A DNA stretch of 18,553 nt from RZZS01 sp964498755 (GCA_964498755.1 CAZCIB010000045.1:1-18553); one strand, 5' to 3'; positions 1-7,642 are shown, counted from the stretch's first letter. Translations and numbers: made by a program. The notes: generated by a model from the letters alone, not told the origin.

Positions 1-81
1 CCCCTCCCTCTCCCCGGGGAGAGGGTAGCGAGGCTCAGCTTTTCTTGTAAAGAAAAGCGATAGCCGAGATTGGGTGAGGGG
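1..81. repeat. Three-hairpin intergenic palindromic repeat
   Basis: Three nested or adjacent inverted repeats are visible. Positions 6-25 form a perfect 20-bp palindrome (ccctctcccc/ggggagaggg). Positions 38-46 and 50-58 form a 9-bp stem (gcttttctt/aagaaaagc) with a 3-nt loop, extended by ggct/agcc at 32-35 and 62-65. The outer ends cccctc (1-6) and gagggg (76-81) are complementary. Elements of this CCCCTC...GAGGGG kind occur as dispersed, non-coding intergenic repeats in many proteobacterial genomes. The left end may continue outside the window. Confidence 0.7.
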
Positions 82-93
82 AAAAACCTTGTA

Positions 94-128
94 ACTCGCA
101 ACTCATGACTCGCGACTCGTCACTCCTT
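94..128. repeat. Five-copy heptanucleotide tandem repeat (ACTCNNN)
   Basis: ACTC recurs at 94, 101, 108, 115 and 122 with an exact 7-bp period, and the three intervening bases vary. It lies between the palindromic element and the aroA start. The ATG at 105 falls inside this repeat and is probably not a start codon. Confidence 0.6.
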
Positions 129-167
129 CCCCTTGCCCTTTGTCCTTCAACCCGCTATTCATTGGGC

Positions 168-1514
168 ATGAATAAGCCTCTGCAACTGACATCCCGTAAA
201 TGCGGCCCCTTGAACGGCGGCGCCCGCATTCCGGGCGATAAATCGATGTCGCACCGCGCCCTCATGCTTGGCGCGCTTACGGTCGGCGAGACCATTATTA
301 GCGGCCTATTGGAGGGCGAGGACGTTCTCTGCACGGCGCAGGCCATGAAAGCGCTGGGCGCAAAAGTCTACAAAACCGATGACGGGCTCTGGCATACCTA
401 TGGCGTTGGAATCGGCGGCTTTCATGAGCCCGATCAGGTTCTGGACATGGGCAACAGCGGCACATTGGCGCGGCTGCTCGCGGGGCTTGCGGGCGGCAAT
501 AACATCACCGTTTTCCTGAGCGGCGACAGATCGCTCAACAAACGCCCGATGCGGCGCGTCATCACCCCGCTCGAGCAGATGGGCGTGCAGTTTACTTCCC
601 GCGAGAAGGGCCGCCTGCCGATGTCGATCAGGGGGCCGGAGACCTTGCTGCCGATTGAATACGAGTTGCCTGTCGCCTCGGCGCAGGTGAAATCCGCCGT
701 TCTGCTCGCGGGCCTGAACGCGCCGGGTACTACAACTATCATTGAGCGCAGTCCCACGCGCAATCACACCGAAAACATGCTGCGCCATTTCGGCGTCGAC
801 GTGACCACGGAGCAGCGAGAAGACGGCGCATTCGTCGTCAGCGTTCCGGGCCAGCAGGAGCTCAAGCCCTGCGCCGTTGATATTCCGGCGGATATCTCTT
901 CCGCCGCGTTCCCGCTTGTTGCGGCGTTGTTGATTGAGGGCTCTGATATCCGGCTGCCCAATGTCGGCGTCAACCCGCGCCGCACCGGTTTGATCGAGGT
1001 TTTGCAGGAGATGGGCGCGGATATCAAAATCGAGAACCGCCGCGATCAGGCGGGCGAGCCCGTCGCCGATCTGATCGTAAAAAACAACGGGCCCCTTAAG
1101 GGAATTACGGTGCCGCCCGAGATCGTTCCAAGCATGATCGACGAATTCCCGGTTCTCGCCATGGCGGCGGCCTGCGCTATAGGAACCACGACCATGTCCG
1201 GTCTTGCCGAACTCCGCGTCAAGGAGAGCGATCGGTTGCAACTCGTGGCCGACGGTCTGGCGGCTTGCGGCGTGAACGTTGAAACAGGCGAAGATTCAAT
1301 GACCATGCGCGGCACGGGCAAGCCGCCCAAAGGCGGCGCGTTCATCGCTACCGAACTCGATCACCGCATCGCGATGAGTTTTCTCATTCTGGGCTGCGTG
1401 ACGGACGAGCCGGTCGAAATCGACGACGCCCGCCCGATCGCCACCAGCTTCCCGGCCTTCGCGGAATTGATGAACGAGCTGGGCGCGGGGATAGAATTGG
1501 TAGGAAAACCATGA
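168..1514 (+). CDS. aroA: 3-phosphoshikimate 1-carboxyvinyltransferase (EPSP synthase)
   Basis: Cytoplasmic enzyme of the shikimate pathway. It joins shikimate-3-phosphate and phosphoenolpyruvate to give EPSP, the precursor of chorismate and the aromatic amino acids. The 448-residue protein has the family motifs in order: PGDKSMSHR near residue 22, GLLEGEDV near 46, GNSGT at 95-99, GDRSLNKRPM near 119, VKSAVLLAGL, ELRVKESDRL and DHRIAMSF near the C-terminus. GLLEGEDV and the general layout resemble class II (CP4-like) enzymes, but Gly98 sits where CP4 has the Ala linked to glyphosate tolerance; that reading is inferred. I chose the ATG at 168 because an upstream in-frame ATG at 105 lies in a tandem repeat and would add 21 residues unlike the family. 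No clear Shine-Dalgarno sequence precedes either start. The stop overlaps the cmk start (ATGA), so the two are probably translationally coupled. Confidence 0.95.
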   Translation: MNKPLQLTSRKCGPLNGGARIPGDKSMSHRALMLGALTVGETIISGLLEGEDVLCTAQAMKALGAKVYKTDDGLWHTYGVGIGGFHEPDQVLDMGNSGTLARLLAGLAGGNNITVFLSGDRSLNKRPMRRVITPLEQMGVQFTSREKGRLPMSIRGPETLLPIEYELPVASAQVKSAVLLAGLNAPGTTTIIERSPTRNHTENMLRHFGVDVTTEQREDGAFVVSVPGQQELKPCAVDIPADISSAAFPLVAALLIEGSDIRLPNVGVNPRRTGLIEVLQEMGADIKIENRRDQAGEPVADLIVKNNGPLKGITVPPEIVPSMIDEFPVLAMAAACAIGTTTMSGLAELRVKESDRLQLVADGLAACGVNVETGEDSMTMRGTGKPPKGGAFIATELDHRIAMSFLILGCVTDEPVEIDDARPIATSFPAFAELMNELGAGIELVGKP

Positions 1515-2170
1515 CCAACACGAATATCATCGCCATAGACGGGCCTGCGGCGAGCGGGAAGGGGACGCTTGCCAGAAAACTGGCCGAGGCGCTCGATTAC
1601 GCGCATCTCGATACGGGCAAGCTGTACCGCGCCGTCGGCATCCGCATCTTGAGAAAACATCATGATCCAGGAAATGAACGCGACGCCGTCGCGGCCGCGC
1701 AGGAGATGATGGAGCATTTCAGCCCGGAATTCCTGTTCAACCCCGAGCTTGGCAATGACGACGTCGGCGAGGCGGCCTCGAAAGCCAGCCAGTTCCCGGG
1801 CGTGCGCGACGCGCTTTTGCAACTTCAGAAAAACTTCGCGGCCAATCCGCCGGATGGCAAGAAAGGCGCGGTTCTCGACGGACGCGATATCGGCACGGTC
1901 GTGTGCGCGGAAGCCAAAATCAAGATCTTCATCGTCGCCGATACCGCCGTGCGCGCGCAAAGGCGATATAAAGAGTTGCATTCAAAGGGAATAGACGTTA
2001 CATATGAGGCCGTTTTCGCGGATATGCAAAGACGCGACGAGAGGGATTCAGGCAGAGACGCCGCGCCTCTCAAACCTGCGGAGGACGCGTTCGTCATGGA
2101 TACGACGCATCTGACCGTCAGGGAAGTCTTTGAAAGGGCAATGAATATTGTCGATTCCGCAAAACATTAA
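1511..2170 (+). CDS. cmk: (d)CMP kinase
   Basis: Phosphorylates CMP and dCMP to the diphosphates using ATP in cytoplasmic pyrimidine salvage and nucleotide supply. The 219-residue length is normal for bacterial Cmk. Visible motifs are the P-loop GPAASGKGT at 11-19, DTGKLYRAVG at 34-43 (nucleotide-binding segment) and LDGRDIGTVV at 122-131, followed by an Arg/Lys-rich lid region. The start overlaps the aroA stop by four bases. The order aroA-cmk-rpsA is common in Proteobacteria and supports the assignment. Nothing odd was seen. Confidence 0.95.
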   Translation: MTNTNIIAIDGPAASGKGTLARKLAEALDYAHLDTGKLYRAVGIRILRKHHDPGNERDAVAAAQEMMEHFSPEFLFNPELGNDDVGEAASKASQFPGVRDALLQLQKNFAANPPDGKKGAVLDGRDIGTVVCAEAKIKIFIVADTAVRAQRRYKELHSKGIDVTYEAVFADMQRRDERDSGRDAAPLKPAEDAFVMDTTHLTVREVFERAMNIVDSAKH

Positions 2171-2254
2171 GCCCCCGTCTTTCCTGGCCTGACGGCTGGA
2201 CAAAAGGAAAGCGCGTGGAGGCTAGACAATCTTGAAAGGAAACTGAACTTTAAC
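2171..2254 (+). promoter_or_regulatory. rpsA 5' leader, possibly structured
   Basis: This 84-bp gap between cmk and rpsA can form a stem ccgtc (2175-2179)/gacgg (2191-2195). A tttcct at 2180-2185 could pair with aggaaa at 2205-2210 or with the aggaaa at 2237-2242. The nearest purine-rich Shine-Dalgarno-like sequence ends about 14 nt before the ATG, which is far. S1 genes of Gram-negative bacteria are known to be autoregulated through leaders without a good Shine-Dalgarno sequence; that this leader does the same is inference. Confidence 0.35.
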
Positions 2255-4105
2255 ATGGCACACGCTGCAGCAAACATACCCGATAACACGGAGTCCACGG
2301 ACTTCGCCGCTCTGCTCAACGAGCAGCTTAAAGATCAAAACTCATTCGAAGGAACGGTCGTGGAAGGCACGGTCGTTGACGTGGAAGACGATCACGTCGT
2401 CATCGACGTCGGCCTCAAGGCCGAAGGCCGCGTTCCTTTGCGTGAATTCACCACGCCCGGACAGGATCCGGAAATCCGCAAGGGCGATACGGTCGAGGTT
2501 TTCGTCGAACGCATGGAAAACCGCCAGGGCGAGGCAATGCTCTCCCGCGAAAAGGCGCGCCGCGAAGAGGTCTGGATCGACCTTGAGAAAAACCACGAGA
2601 AGGGCGAGCGCGTCACCGGCGTGATCTTCGGCCGCGTCAAGGGCGGCTTTACGGTCGATCTCGGCGGTGCGATGGCCTTCCTGCCCGGAAGTCAGGTGGA
2701 CATCCGCCCGATCCGCGACGTATCGCCGCTGATGGGCACGCCCCAACCGTTCCACATCCTGAAAATGGACCGCAGCCGCGGCAACATCGTCGTGTCCCGC
2801 CGCGCTGTTCTCGAAGAATCTCGTGAGGAAGCGCGCAGCGATCTGCTCGAAAACCTGGCTGAAGGTCAGGTTCTGCAGGGCGTGGTCAAGAACATCACCG
2901 ATTACGGCGCGTTCGTTGATCTCGGCGGCGTTGACGGTCTGCTCCACGTCACCGATATTTCCTGGAAGCGCATCAACCATCCGAACGAGGCGCTGACGAT
3001 CGGCCAGACGGTCGACGTGCAGGTGATCCGCTATAACGAGGATAACCAGCGCATTTCCTTGGGCATGAAACAGCTTGAAACCGATCCGTGGCATGGCGTT
3101 CAGGAACGCTTCGCCGTCGGTTCGCGTCTCACGGGCCGGATCACGAACATCACCGATTACGGCGCGTTCGTAGAGCTCGAGGACGGCATTGAAGGTCTGG
3201 TGCACGTTTCCGAAATGTCCTGGACGAAAAAGAACGCGCCTCCGGGCAAGATCGTTTCCACGTCTCAGGAAGTCGAGGTTATGGTGCTCGACGTCGATAC
3301 CGACAAGCGCCGCATCTCGCTTGGCCTCAAACAATGCCAGGAAAATCCGTGGCAGCTTTACGCCGACAGCCACAAAGTTGGCAACGAGATTGAGGGCGAA
3401 ATCCGCAATGTCACCGAGTTCGGCCTGTTTGTCGCGCTCACCGATGAAATCGACGGCATGGTGCACATGTCGGACATCTCATGGGACGAGCAGGGCGAGG
3501 ATGCGCTGAAAGAGTACAGCAAGGGCCAGACGGTTAAGGCCAAGATCCTTGAAATGGACCCCGATAAAGAACGCGTTGCCCTCGGCATCAAGCAGCTTAA
3601 AGAGGATCCGTACCAAGGCGGCCTTGACGGCGTTGCCAAGGGTTCCGTCGTGACCTGTACCGTTAAGGAAATAACCTCCGGCGGGATCGAAGTGGAAGTC
3701 TCGGAAGGCCTGACCGGCTTCATCAAGAAGACCGATCTTTCCCGCGAGCGCTCCGAACAGCGCCCGGACCGCTTCGCCGTCGGCGAAAAGGTCGATGCGA
3801 AAATCACGTCCCTCGACAAGAAAGCCCGCAAGGTCGGCCTGTCGATCAAGGCGCGTGAAATCGAGGAAGACAAGGCCGCGATGGAAGCCTTCGGCTCGAC
3901 CGAGAGCGGCGCGTCTCTGGGCGATATTCTGGGCGCCGCGCTTCAGGAAGAGCAAAAAGAGCAGCCGGAAGAAAAGCCCGCTAAAAAATCCAAATCCAAA
4001 AAAATCAAGGAAGCGGAAGAAGCGTCAGCCGAAAAAGCCGCCGAGTCTGAAGAACAGGCCGGGACGCTGCATCCTGATGGAACGGATACGGAAACAAAAG
4101 AGTAA
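2255..4105 (+). CDS. rpsA: 30S ribosomal protein S1
   Basis: Largest ribosomal protein; it binds mRNA on the 30S subunit and helps initiation on structured or weak-SD messages. The 616 residues contain six S1 (OB-fold) repeats at roughly 31-100, 117-183, 203-272, 289-359, 376-446 and 463-532. The repeated signature ITDYGAFV occurs in repeats 3 and 4, and related forms (VTEFGLFV) in repeat 5. Repeats 1 and 2 are the more divergent, ribosome-binding type. After about residue 565 there is a charged Lys/Glu-rich, probably disordered tail, which makes the protein somewhat longer than the roughly 560-570 residues common in the group. It follows cmk by 84 bp and ends before a strong terminator. Confidence 0.97.
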   Translation: MAHAAANIPDNTESTDFAALLNEQLKDQNSFEGTVVEGTVVDVEDDHVVIDVGLKAEGRVPLREFTTPGQDPEIRKGDTVEVFVERMENRQGEAMLSREKARREEVWIDLEKNHEKGERVTGVIFGRVKGGFTVDLGGAMAFLPGSQVDIRPIRDVSPLMGTPQPFHILKMDRSRGNIVVSRRAVLEESREEARSDLLENLAEGQVLQGVVKNITDYGAFVDLGGVDGLLHVTDISWKRINHPNEALTIGQTVDVQVIRYNEDNQRISLGMKQLETDPWHGVQERFAVGSRLTGRITNITDYGAFVELEDGIEGLVHVSEMSWTKKNAPPGKIVSTSQEVEVMVLDVDTDKRRISLGLKQCQENPWQLYADSHKVGNEIEGEIRNVTEFGLFVALTDEIDGMVHMSDISWDEQGEDALKEYSKGQTVKAKILEMDPDKERVALGIKQLKEDPYQGGLDGVAKGSVVTCTVKEITSGGIEVEVSEGLTGFIKKTDLSRERSEQRPDRFAVGEKVDAKITSLDKKARKVGLSIKAREIEEDKAAMEAFGSTESGASLGDILGAALQEEQKEQPEEKPAKKSKSKKIKEAEEASAEKAAESEEQAGTLHPDGTDTETKE

Positions 4106-4177
4106 GGCTTGTTATAAAGAATACCCTTGCCGAATATTACTGGTCTCCTTCGCTTTCGGATTACAAGGGAAATAAAG

Positions 4178-4213
4178 GCCGGGATCCTGAACTATCAGGT
4201 TCCCGGCTTTTTT
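4178..4213 (+). terminator. Intrinsic terminator of rpsA
   Basis: A 13-bp stem (gccgggatcctga at 4178-4190 with tcaggttcccggc at 4195-4207, one mismatch) closes a 4-nt loop and is followed by six T residues (4208-4213). A second, weaker hairpin lies just upstream (cccttg 4124-4129/caaggg 4164-4169, inner ccgaa/ttcgg). Confidence 0.92.
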
Positions 4214-4296
4214 GTGGCCAAACGTCTGCGCCGCGCGATTTTTTCTACGCCTGACGCAGCGCATATGTTAACTTCTTTGTAAAAAGAGGAGGAAAA

Positions 4297-5340
4297 ATGC
4301 CCGTCGACGCCGAAACTTTACACAAACTGCACCTGAAGAGATTATCGCTCGGCCTGTTCAAAAAGGCCGCGCCGCAAAATTACAAGGCCCTGTCGCAAAA
4401 TATACTCGGCCTGAATTTCATAAATCCCGTCGGCCTCGCCGCAGGCTACGATAAATACGCGCAGGCCGTTCCGGCTTTTGAACGGCTGGGCTTCGGATTT
4501 GCCGAACTCGGCAGCGTGACGCCGCTGGAGCAGCCCGGAAATCCCCGTCCGCGCATGCATTGTCTCAAAGCCGACAAGGCGATGATCAACCATATGGGCC
4601 TTAATAATCCCGGATTTGACGCGTTCTCTGAAAGGGTGCAAACGCACAGGGCCAGCCTTAAATACATGCCCGTCTTTGTAAACCTCGCCAAGGGCAAGGC
4701 GCAGGAAGATACGGCCGCCGATTATCTCGCCGGGCTTGAGCGTTTTGAAAAGCATGCGGATGCGATCGTTTTAAACCTGTCCTGTCCCAACGTTACCGGC
4801 TTTAAAAACATGCAGGACATTGAAATCGCCGGGCCTGTTCTGGGAAAAGTCAGGAACCTGCGCGCAGAGAAAAACCTCAAAACGCCCGTTCTGGTGAAAA
4901 TCGGCCCCGATCTTGCGGCGGACGATTTGGAAGCCTTTGTGAACCTGATTACGGAAGCCGGAATTGAGGGCATTGTCGCGACGAACCTCACCCACGCGCG
5001 GCCCGAAAGTCTTAAAACCCGGCCCTTGCCCGAAAAGGGCGGTCTGAGCGGCCCGCCAATGCGCGCGCAGGCGACAAAGACAATCGCCGAGATTTACCGC
5101 CTCACGCAGGGCAAGCTCGTCATTATCGGCGTTGGCGGGATAGCGGGCGCGCAGGACGCCTACGATAAAATACGCGCAGGCGCGTCCCTGATCGAACTGT
5201 ACACGGGGCTCGTCTATCACGGCATGGGCCTTGCGGCGGAGATCGCGTCAGGGCTGGACGCGCTTCTCAAGCGCGACGGCTTTGCGCATATCTCCGAGGC
5301 CGTCGGCGCGGACGTCCGGGAAAAGAGGGAAGCGGCTTAG
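4297..5340 (+). CDS. pyrD: Dihydroorotate dehydrogenase (quinone), class 2
   Basis: Oxidises dihydroorotate to orotate in de novo pyrimidine synthesis, with FMN and membrane quinone as acceptor. The 347 residues match class 2 enzymes: an N-terminal helical segment (about 5-35), NPVGLAAGYDK at 43-53, GSVTPLEQPGNPRPR at 72-86, INHMGLNNPG at 97-106, GGLSGPP at 248-254, IGVGGI at 277-282 and the phosphate-binding YTGLVYHG near 302. The active-site segment is LNLSCPN (159-165), with Cys163 where class 2 enzymes normally have Ser (NxSSPN); Cys is typical of class 1. The start has a strong ribosome binding site (gaggagg just upstream). Monocistronic, between the rpsA terminator and a repeat-rich gap. 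Confidence 0.94.
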   Translation: MPVDAETLHKLHLKRLSLGLFKKAAPQNYKALSQNILGLNFINPVGLAAGYDKYAQAVPAFERLGFGFAELGSVTPLEQPGNPRPRMHCLKADKAMINHMGLNNPGFDAFSERVQTHRASLKYMPVFVNLAKGKAQEDTAADYLAGLERFEKHADAIVLNLSCPNVTGFKNMQDIEIAGPVLGKVRNLRAEKNLKTPVLVKIGPDLAADDLEAFVNLITEAGIEGIVATNLTHARPESLKTRPLPEKGGLSGPPMRAQATKTIAEIYRLTQGKLVIIGVGGIAGAQDAYDKIRAGASLIELYTGLVYHGMGLAAEIASGLDALLKRDGFAHISEAVGADVREKREAA

Positions 5341-5587
5341 AGCCATGAGAACAGCATAATTTAAGGCATTATTTTTTGCTTCTGACTTTTCCCCGCCTCT
5401 GCGTATGCGCCTCGCGATCATACGCCCGCACCATAAAGCAAGAATTATCCAGATCACCGTTAGCGTGAAACGCCTGAGGAGATCAAAACCGGCAACGCGG
5501 CGCGGCATACCTGGAACGGACGCGTGTTATCGTCATTTGAATAAATAATGGCCCATTTTTTGGGCCTGATTAACGTTAGAAAAATTT

Positions 5588-5665
5588 AAACTACAGAGAT
5601 CGCAGAGGGCGCAGAGTTTTTTTCAAGGATCTTATTCTCTGCGTTCTCTGCGCGCTCTGTAGTTT
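5588..5665. repeat. Long imperfect inverted repeat (aaactacagag family)
   Basis: The arms 5588-5616 and 5637-5665 are 29 bp with four mismatches around a 20-nt loop. The outer 11 bp (aaactacagag/ctctgtagttt) are perfect and the inner part repeats gcagag units. Similar ACAGAG-type hairpins are scattered between genes of many bacteria. Confidence 0.8.
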
Positions 5666-5726
5666 TATAGTTCCTTGCATAAATAATTGTCCGCCTTCAC
5701 CCTGATTTTCTTTTCTGAAAATCTTC

Positions 5727-5803
5727 AAACTACAGAGAAAAGGAGGGCGAGGAGAACAGCGCGGCCGCTACAAAACTCCTTATGCTCCTCTTCTCTGTAG
5801 TTT
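5727..5803. repeat. Second inverted repeat with the same arm start
   Basis: The arms 5727-5745 and 5785-5803 are 19 bp with one mismatch. They begin with the same 11 bases (aaactacagag) as the element about 60 bp upstream, but the interior differs. A 7-bp hairpin (gattttc 5704-5710/gaaaatc 5717-5723) precedes it. Confidence 0.75.
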
Positions 5804-5818
5804 TAAAACGCGCAGCTT

Positions 5819-5928
5819 CATAAAAGCCAGAGCGGATGGCGCATTAATTATTCAATCCACTATAAAATAAGAGCTGCGCGCTGCTGCATAAAAGCTGGAG
5901 CGGATGACGCATTAAATATTCAATCCAC
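5819..5928. repeat. Two 42-bp direct repeats, 68-bp period
   Basis: Copies at 5819-5860 and 5887-5928 match at 38 of 42 positions (start cataaaagc, end tattcaatccac). The 26-bp spacer contains agctgcgcg (5872-5880), which is complementary to cgcgcagct (5809-5817), so the first copy sits in the loop of a perfect 9-bp stem. The copies lie just downstream of ppa (minus strand). Function is unknown; two copies are too few to call an array. Confidence 0.8.
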
Positions 5929-5969
5929 GATAATCAATCTGCCAGATGTCGGTAATCCGACCGGCAATC

Positions 5970-6503
5970 TTAGCCGCCTTTTTTCGCGCGCTCGATCCCG
6001 TCCATAATCAGTTTTTTTGCTTCCTTGACGTCGCCCCAGCGCACGGTCTTAACCCATTTTCCGGGCTCGAGATCCTTGTAATGCGTGAAGAAGTGCTCGA
6101 TCACGTCCCGCTGAATCGCGCGCATATCCTCGGTGTCGCGGATATTTCCGTGATAGGGATGCAAGTGATCGGCCGGAACCGCCATAATTTTCTCGTCCAT
6201 GCCGGCTTCGTCCTCCATCACCAGAACGCCGATCGGGCGCGCGGCCATTACCGCGCCGGCCATAACCGTCGTGCGGCTGATCACAAGACAGTCAACGGGA
6301 TCGCCATCGTCCGAGAGCGTATGCGGGATAAAGCCGTAATTCCCGGGATAGCGCATCGAGGTATGCAGGAACCTGTCGACGATAACGGCGCCGGACTCTT
6401 TATCAAGTTCGTATTTCACGGGCTCGCCGCCCATCGGGTTTTCGATGATGACGTTCACGCCTTCCGGCGGGTTTTTCCCTGTCGCGATTTTACTAATCAG
6501 CAT
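5970..6503 (-). CDS. ppa: Inorganic pyrophosphatase, family I
   Basis: Hydrolyses pyrophosphate to two phosphates in the cytoplasm, pulling biosynthetic reactions forward; it needs Mg2+. The 177-residue length is normal for bacterial family I. The signature DGDPVDC (66-72) is present. The active-site set can be matched by position to the E. coli enzyme: Glu21, Lys30, Glu32, Arg44, Tyr56, Asp66, Asp68, Asp71, Asp98, Asp103, Lys105, Tyr142 and Lys143. The start overlaps the end of the upstream transporter gene by 7 bp, so the two are probably one transcript and translationally coupled. Confidence 0.96.
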   Translation of the reverse strand: MLISKIATGKNPPEGVNVIIENPMGGEPVKYELDKESGAVIVDRFLHTSMRYPGNYGFIPHTLSDDGDPVDCLVISRTTVMAGAVMAARPIGVLVMEDEAGMDEKIMAVPADHLHPYHGNIRDTEDMRAIQRDVIEHFFTHYKDLEPGKWVKTVRWGDVKEAKKLIMDGIERAKKGG

Positions 6504-7210
6504 TCAATGTCCTTTTCACTTTTTATTTGTTCCTCGCTTCGCCCTGCGGGCATCACGAGCTTGCTTCCATACATAAACAATGTGTCGCTGAACGCAACAA
6601 CCAATTTCACGCAATACCCGACCGTCGCCAGATAAAGCCAGTCCTCGAAGACGCCGTAGAAAGCGAGAAAACAGAAAAGATAGGTGTCGACGAACTGGGA
6701 AACAACCGTGCTGCCGTTATTGCGCAGCCAAAGGCGTTTCTCGCCGGTTTTTTCCCTGATCCTGTTATACAGCCAGACGTCGAGATGCTGGCTGATCATG
6801 TAGACGAACAAGCCGACGGCGACGATACGAAAGGACGCGTCGAACACTTCGTCCATCGCCGCGCTGAGCGGCTCGATCCCGTCCGCCGGCGCAGCAAGCC
6901 GCGTCAGCTGGATGACAATCTGAAAAACGATATTGGCGGCGAGGCTGATGCGTACCGTTTGATAAGCGGCGCGCTTGCCGAAATATTCCGTCATCATATC
7001 GGAAGAAAAGAAGATTGCGCTGAACAGAATTGTTCCGAGCGTGACCGGAAAGCCGAACGCTTCAATCACTTTCGCGTCGGTAATCCCGATCACGAGCAGG
7101 ATCGTCACAATATAACCCTGCAGCCAGGCCTGTCCCATGCGCGCAGCCGCGACGGCGCCGCCAAGGCTCAGAATCAGAACAAGGACAAACAGCAGTTCGT
7201 TTGAAAGCAT
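6497..7210 (-). CDS. yhhQ: Queuosine precursor transporter (YhhQ/VUT_1 family)
   Basis: Inner-membrane protein of about six helices in the DUF165/VUT_1 family, whose E. coli member YhhQ imports queuosine precursors (preQ0/preQ1) for tRNA modification. The 237 residues show family hallmarks: several hydrophobic segments, SDMMTEYFGKRAAY near 69, WLYNRIREKTG near 146, LRNNGSTVVSQFVDT near 162 and SDTLFMYG near 208. The C-terminal tail is short and charged. It runs into ppa with a 7-bp overlap. The substrate is inferred from family membership; no queuosine gene is visible in the window. Confidence 0.88.
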   Translation of the reverse strand: MLSNELLFVLVLILSLGGAVAAARMGQAWLQGYIVTILLVIGITDAKVIEAFGFPVTLGTILFSAIFFSSDMMTEYFGKRAAYQTVRISLAANIVFQIVIQLTRLAAPADGIEPLSAAMDEVFDASFRIVAVGLFVYMISQHLDVWLYNRIREKTGEKRLWLRNNGSTVVSQFVDTYLFCFLAFYGVFEDWLYLATVGYCVKLVVAFSDTLFMYGSKLVMPAGRSEEQIKSEKDIEC

Positions 7211-7291
7211 AATGGTCTATTCTCTGGCAAAATTTCATTTTGTTTCGGCAAAGCTATACAAGAAATCAGGGAAAAGAGATACACTGAAAAC

Positions 7292-7642
7292 ATGAAGTCC
7301 GGAATCCGCACAATATTGCCTTTAATCACAGCTTGCGCGCTTTCGGCCTGCGCGCCTTTGCCGTTTGGCGAGCCTGATCCCGTTCTGGTTTCCTCAACGT
7401 ATTTGTGTGACGAGGGGCGCACGTTCACGGCCTCGTTTGATCCGCAGGGACGCAAGGCCTCGCTTCTCGTGAACGGAACAACGATGATCCTCTACCGCCG
7501 GGACTCGGCCGATGCGACGGCGGTTTTCACTGGGCGCGGCATGAAACTGAATGTCAGCAACGACGAGCCGCCTGTTGTCTGGCTCGAGCAGAACGGCATT
7601 GTTCATTACCGCCGCTGCGTTCAGGAACGTAAGGAAGGTTAG
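7292..7642 (+). CDS. Small lipoprotein with MliC-like domain
   Basis: A 116-residue secreted protein. A positively charged N-terminus and a hydrophobic segment end in a lipobox (LSAC, Cys20), so it should be lipidated and anchored in the envelope. The mature part starts YLCDEGRTFTASF and has two cysteines (39 and 109) placed to form one disulfide around a beta-rich region. This resembles the MliC/PliC lysozyme-inhibitor domain (YxCdxG start, closing Cys). The usual SGxxY and WxKGxxA inhibitory motifs are not evident, so lysozyme inhibition is uncertain. It is divergent from yhhQ across an 81-bp gap, and its stop overlaps the stop of the convergent cyclic-nucleotide-domain gene. Confidence 0.75.
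   Translation: MKSGIRTILPLITACALSACAPLPFGEPDPVLVSSTYLCDEGRTFTASFDPQGRKASLLVNGTTMILYRRDSADATAVFTGRGMKLNVSNDEPPVVWLEQNGIVHYRRCVQERKEG

Larger units (their letters stand above)
5341..5969. other. Repeat-rich intergenic region
   Basis: No convincing gene is seen here. The region holds a small hairpin (ggccca 5550-5555/tgggcc 5561-5566), two long inverted repeats sharing the arm start aaactacagag, a 42-bp direct repeat in two copies, and a hairpin (gtcgg 5948-5952/ccgac 5957-5961) just beyond the ppa stop. That last hairpin could end ppa transcription but lacks a U-tract. Confidence 0.7.

Noticed and set aside
306..1241. Long open frame on the minus strand opposite aroA
   Set aside because: It lies wholly within aroA, has no recognisable family or ribosome binding site, and is explained by GC-rich codon bias.
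2342..3466. Long open frame (374 codons) opposite rpsA
   Set aside because: Shadow of a highly conserved gene; its composition follows the S1 repeats and no family resemblance is seen.
5248..5508. Possible small single-helix membrane protein on the minus strand
   Set aside because: It overlaps the end of pyrD by 93 bp, has a poor ribosome binding site and no known relatives that I recognise. The hydrophobic stretch (WIILALWCG) is the only support.
5588..5928. CRISPR array
   Set aside because: Only two direct repeat copies, unequal and with four mismatches; the inverted repeats have long arms unlike CRISPR repeats, and no cas gene is near.
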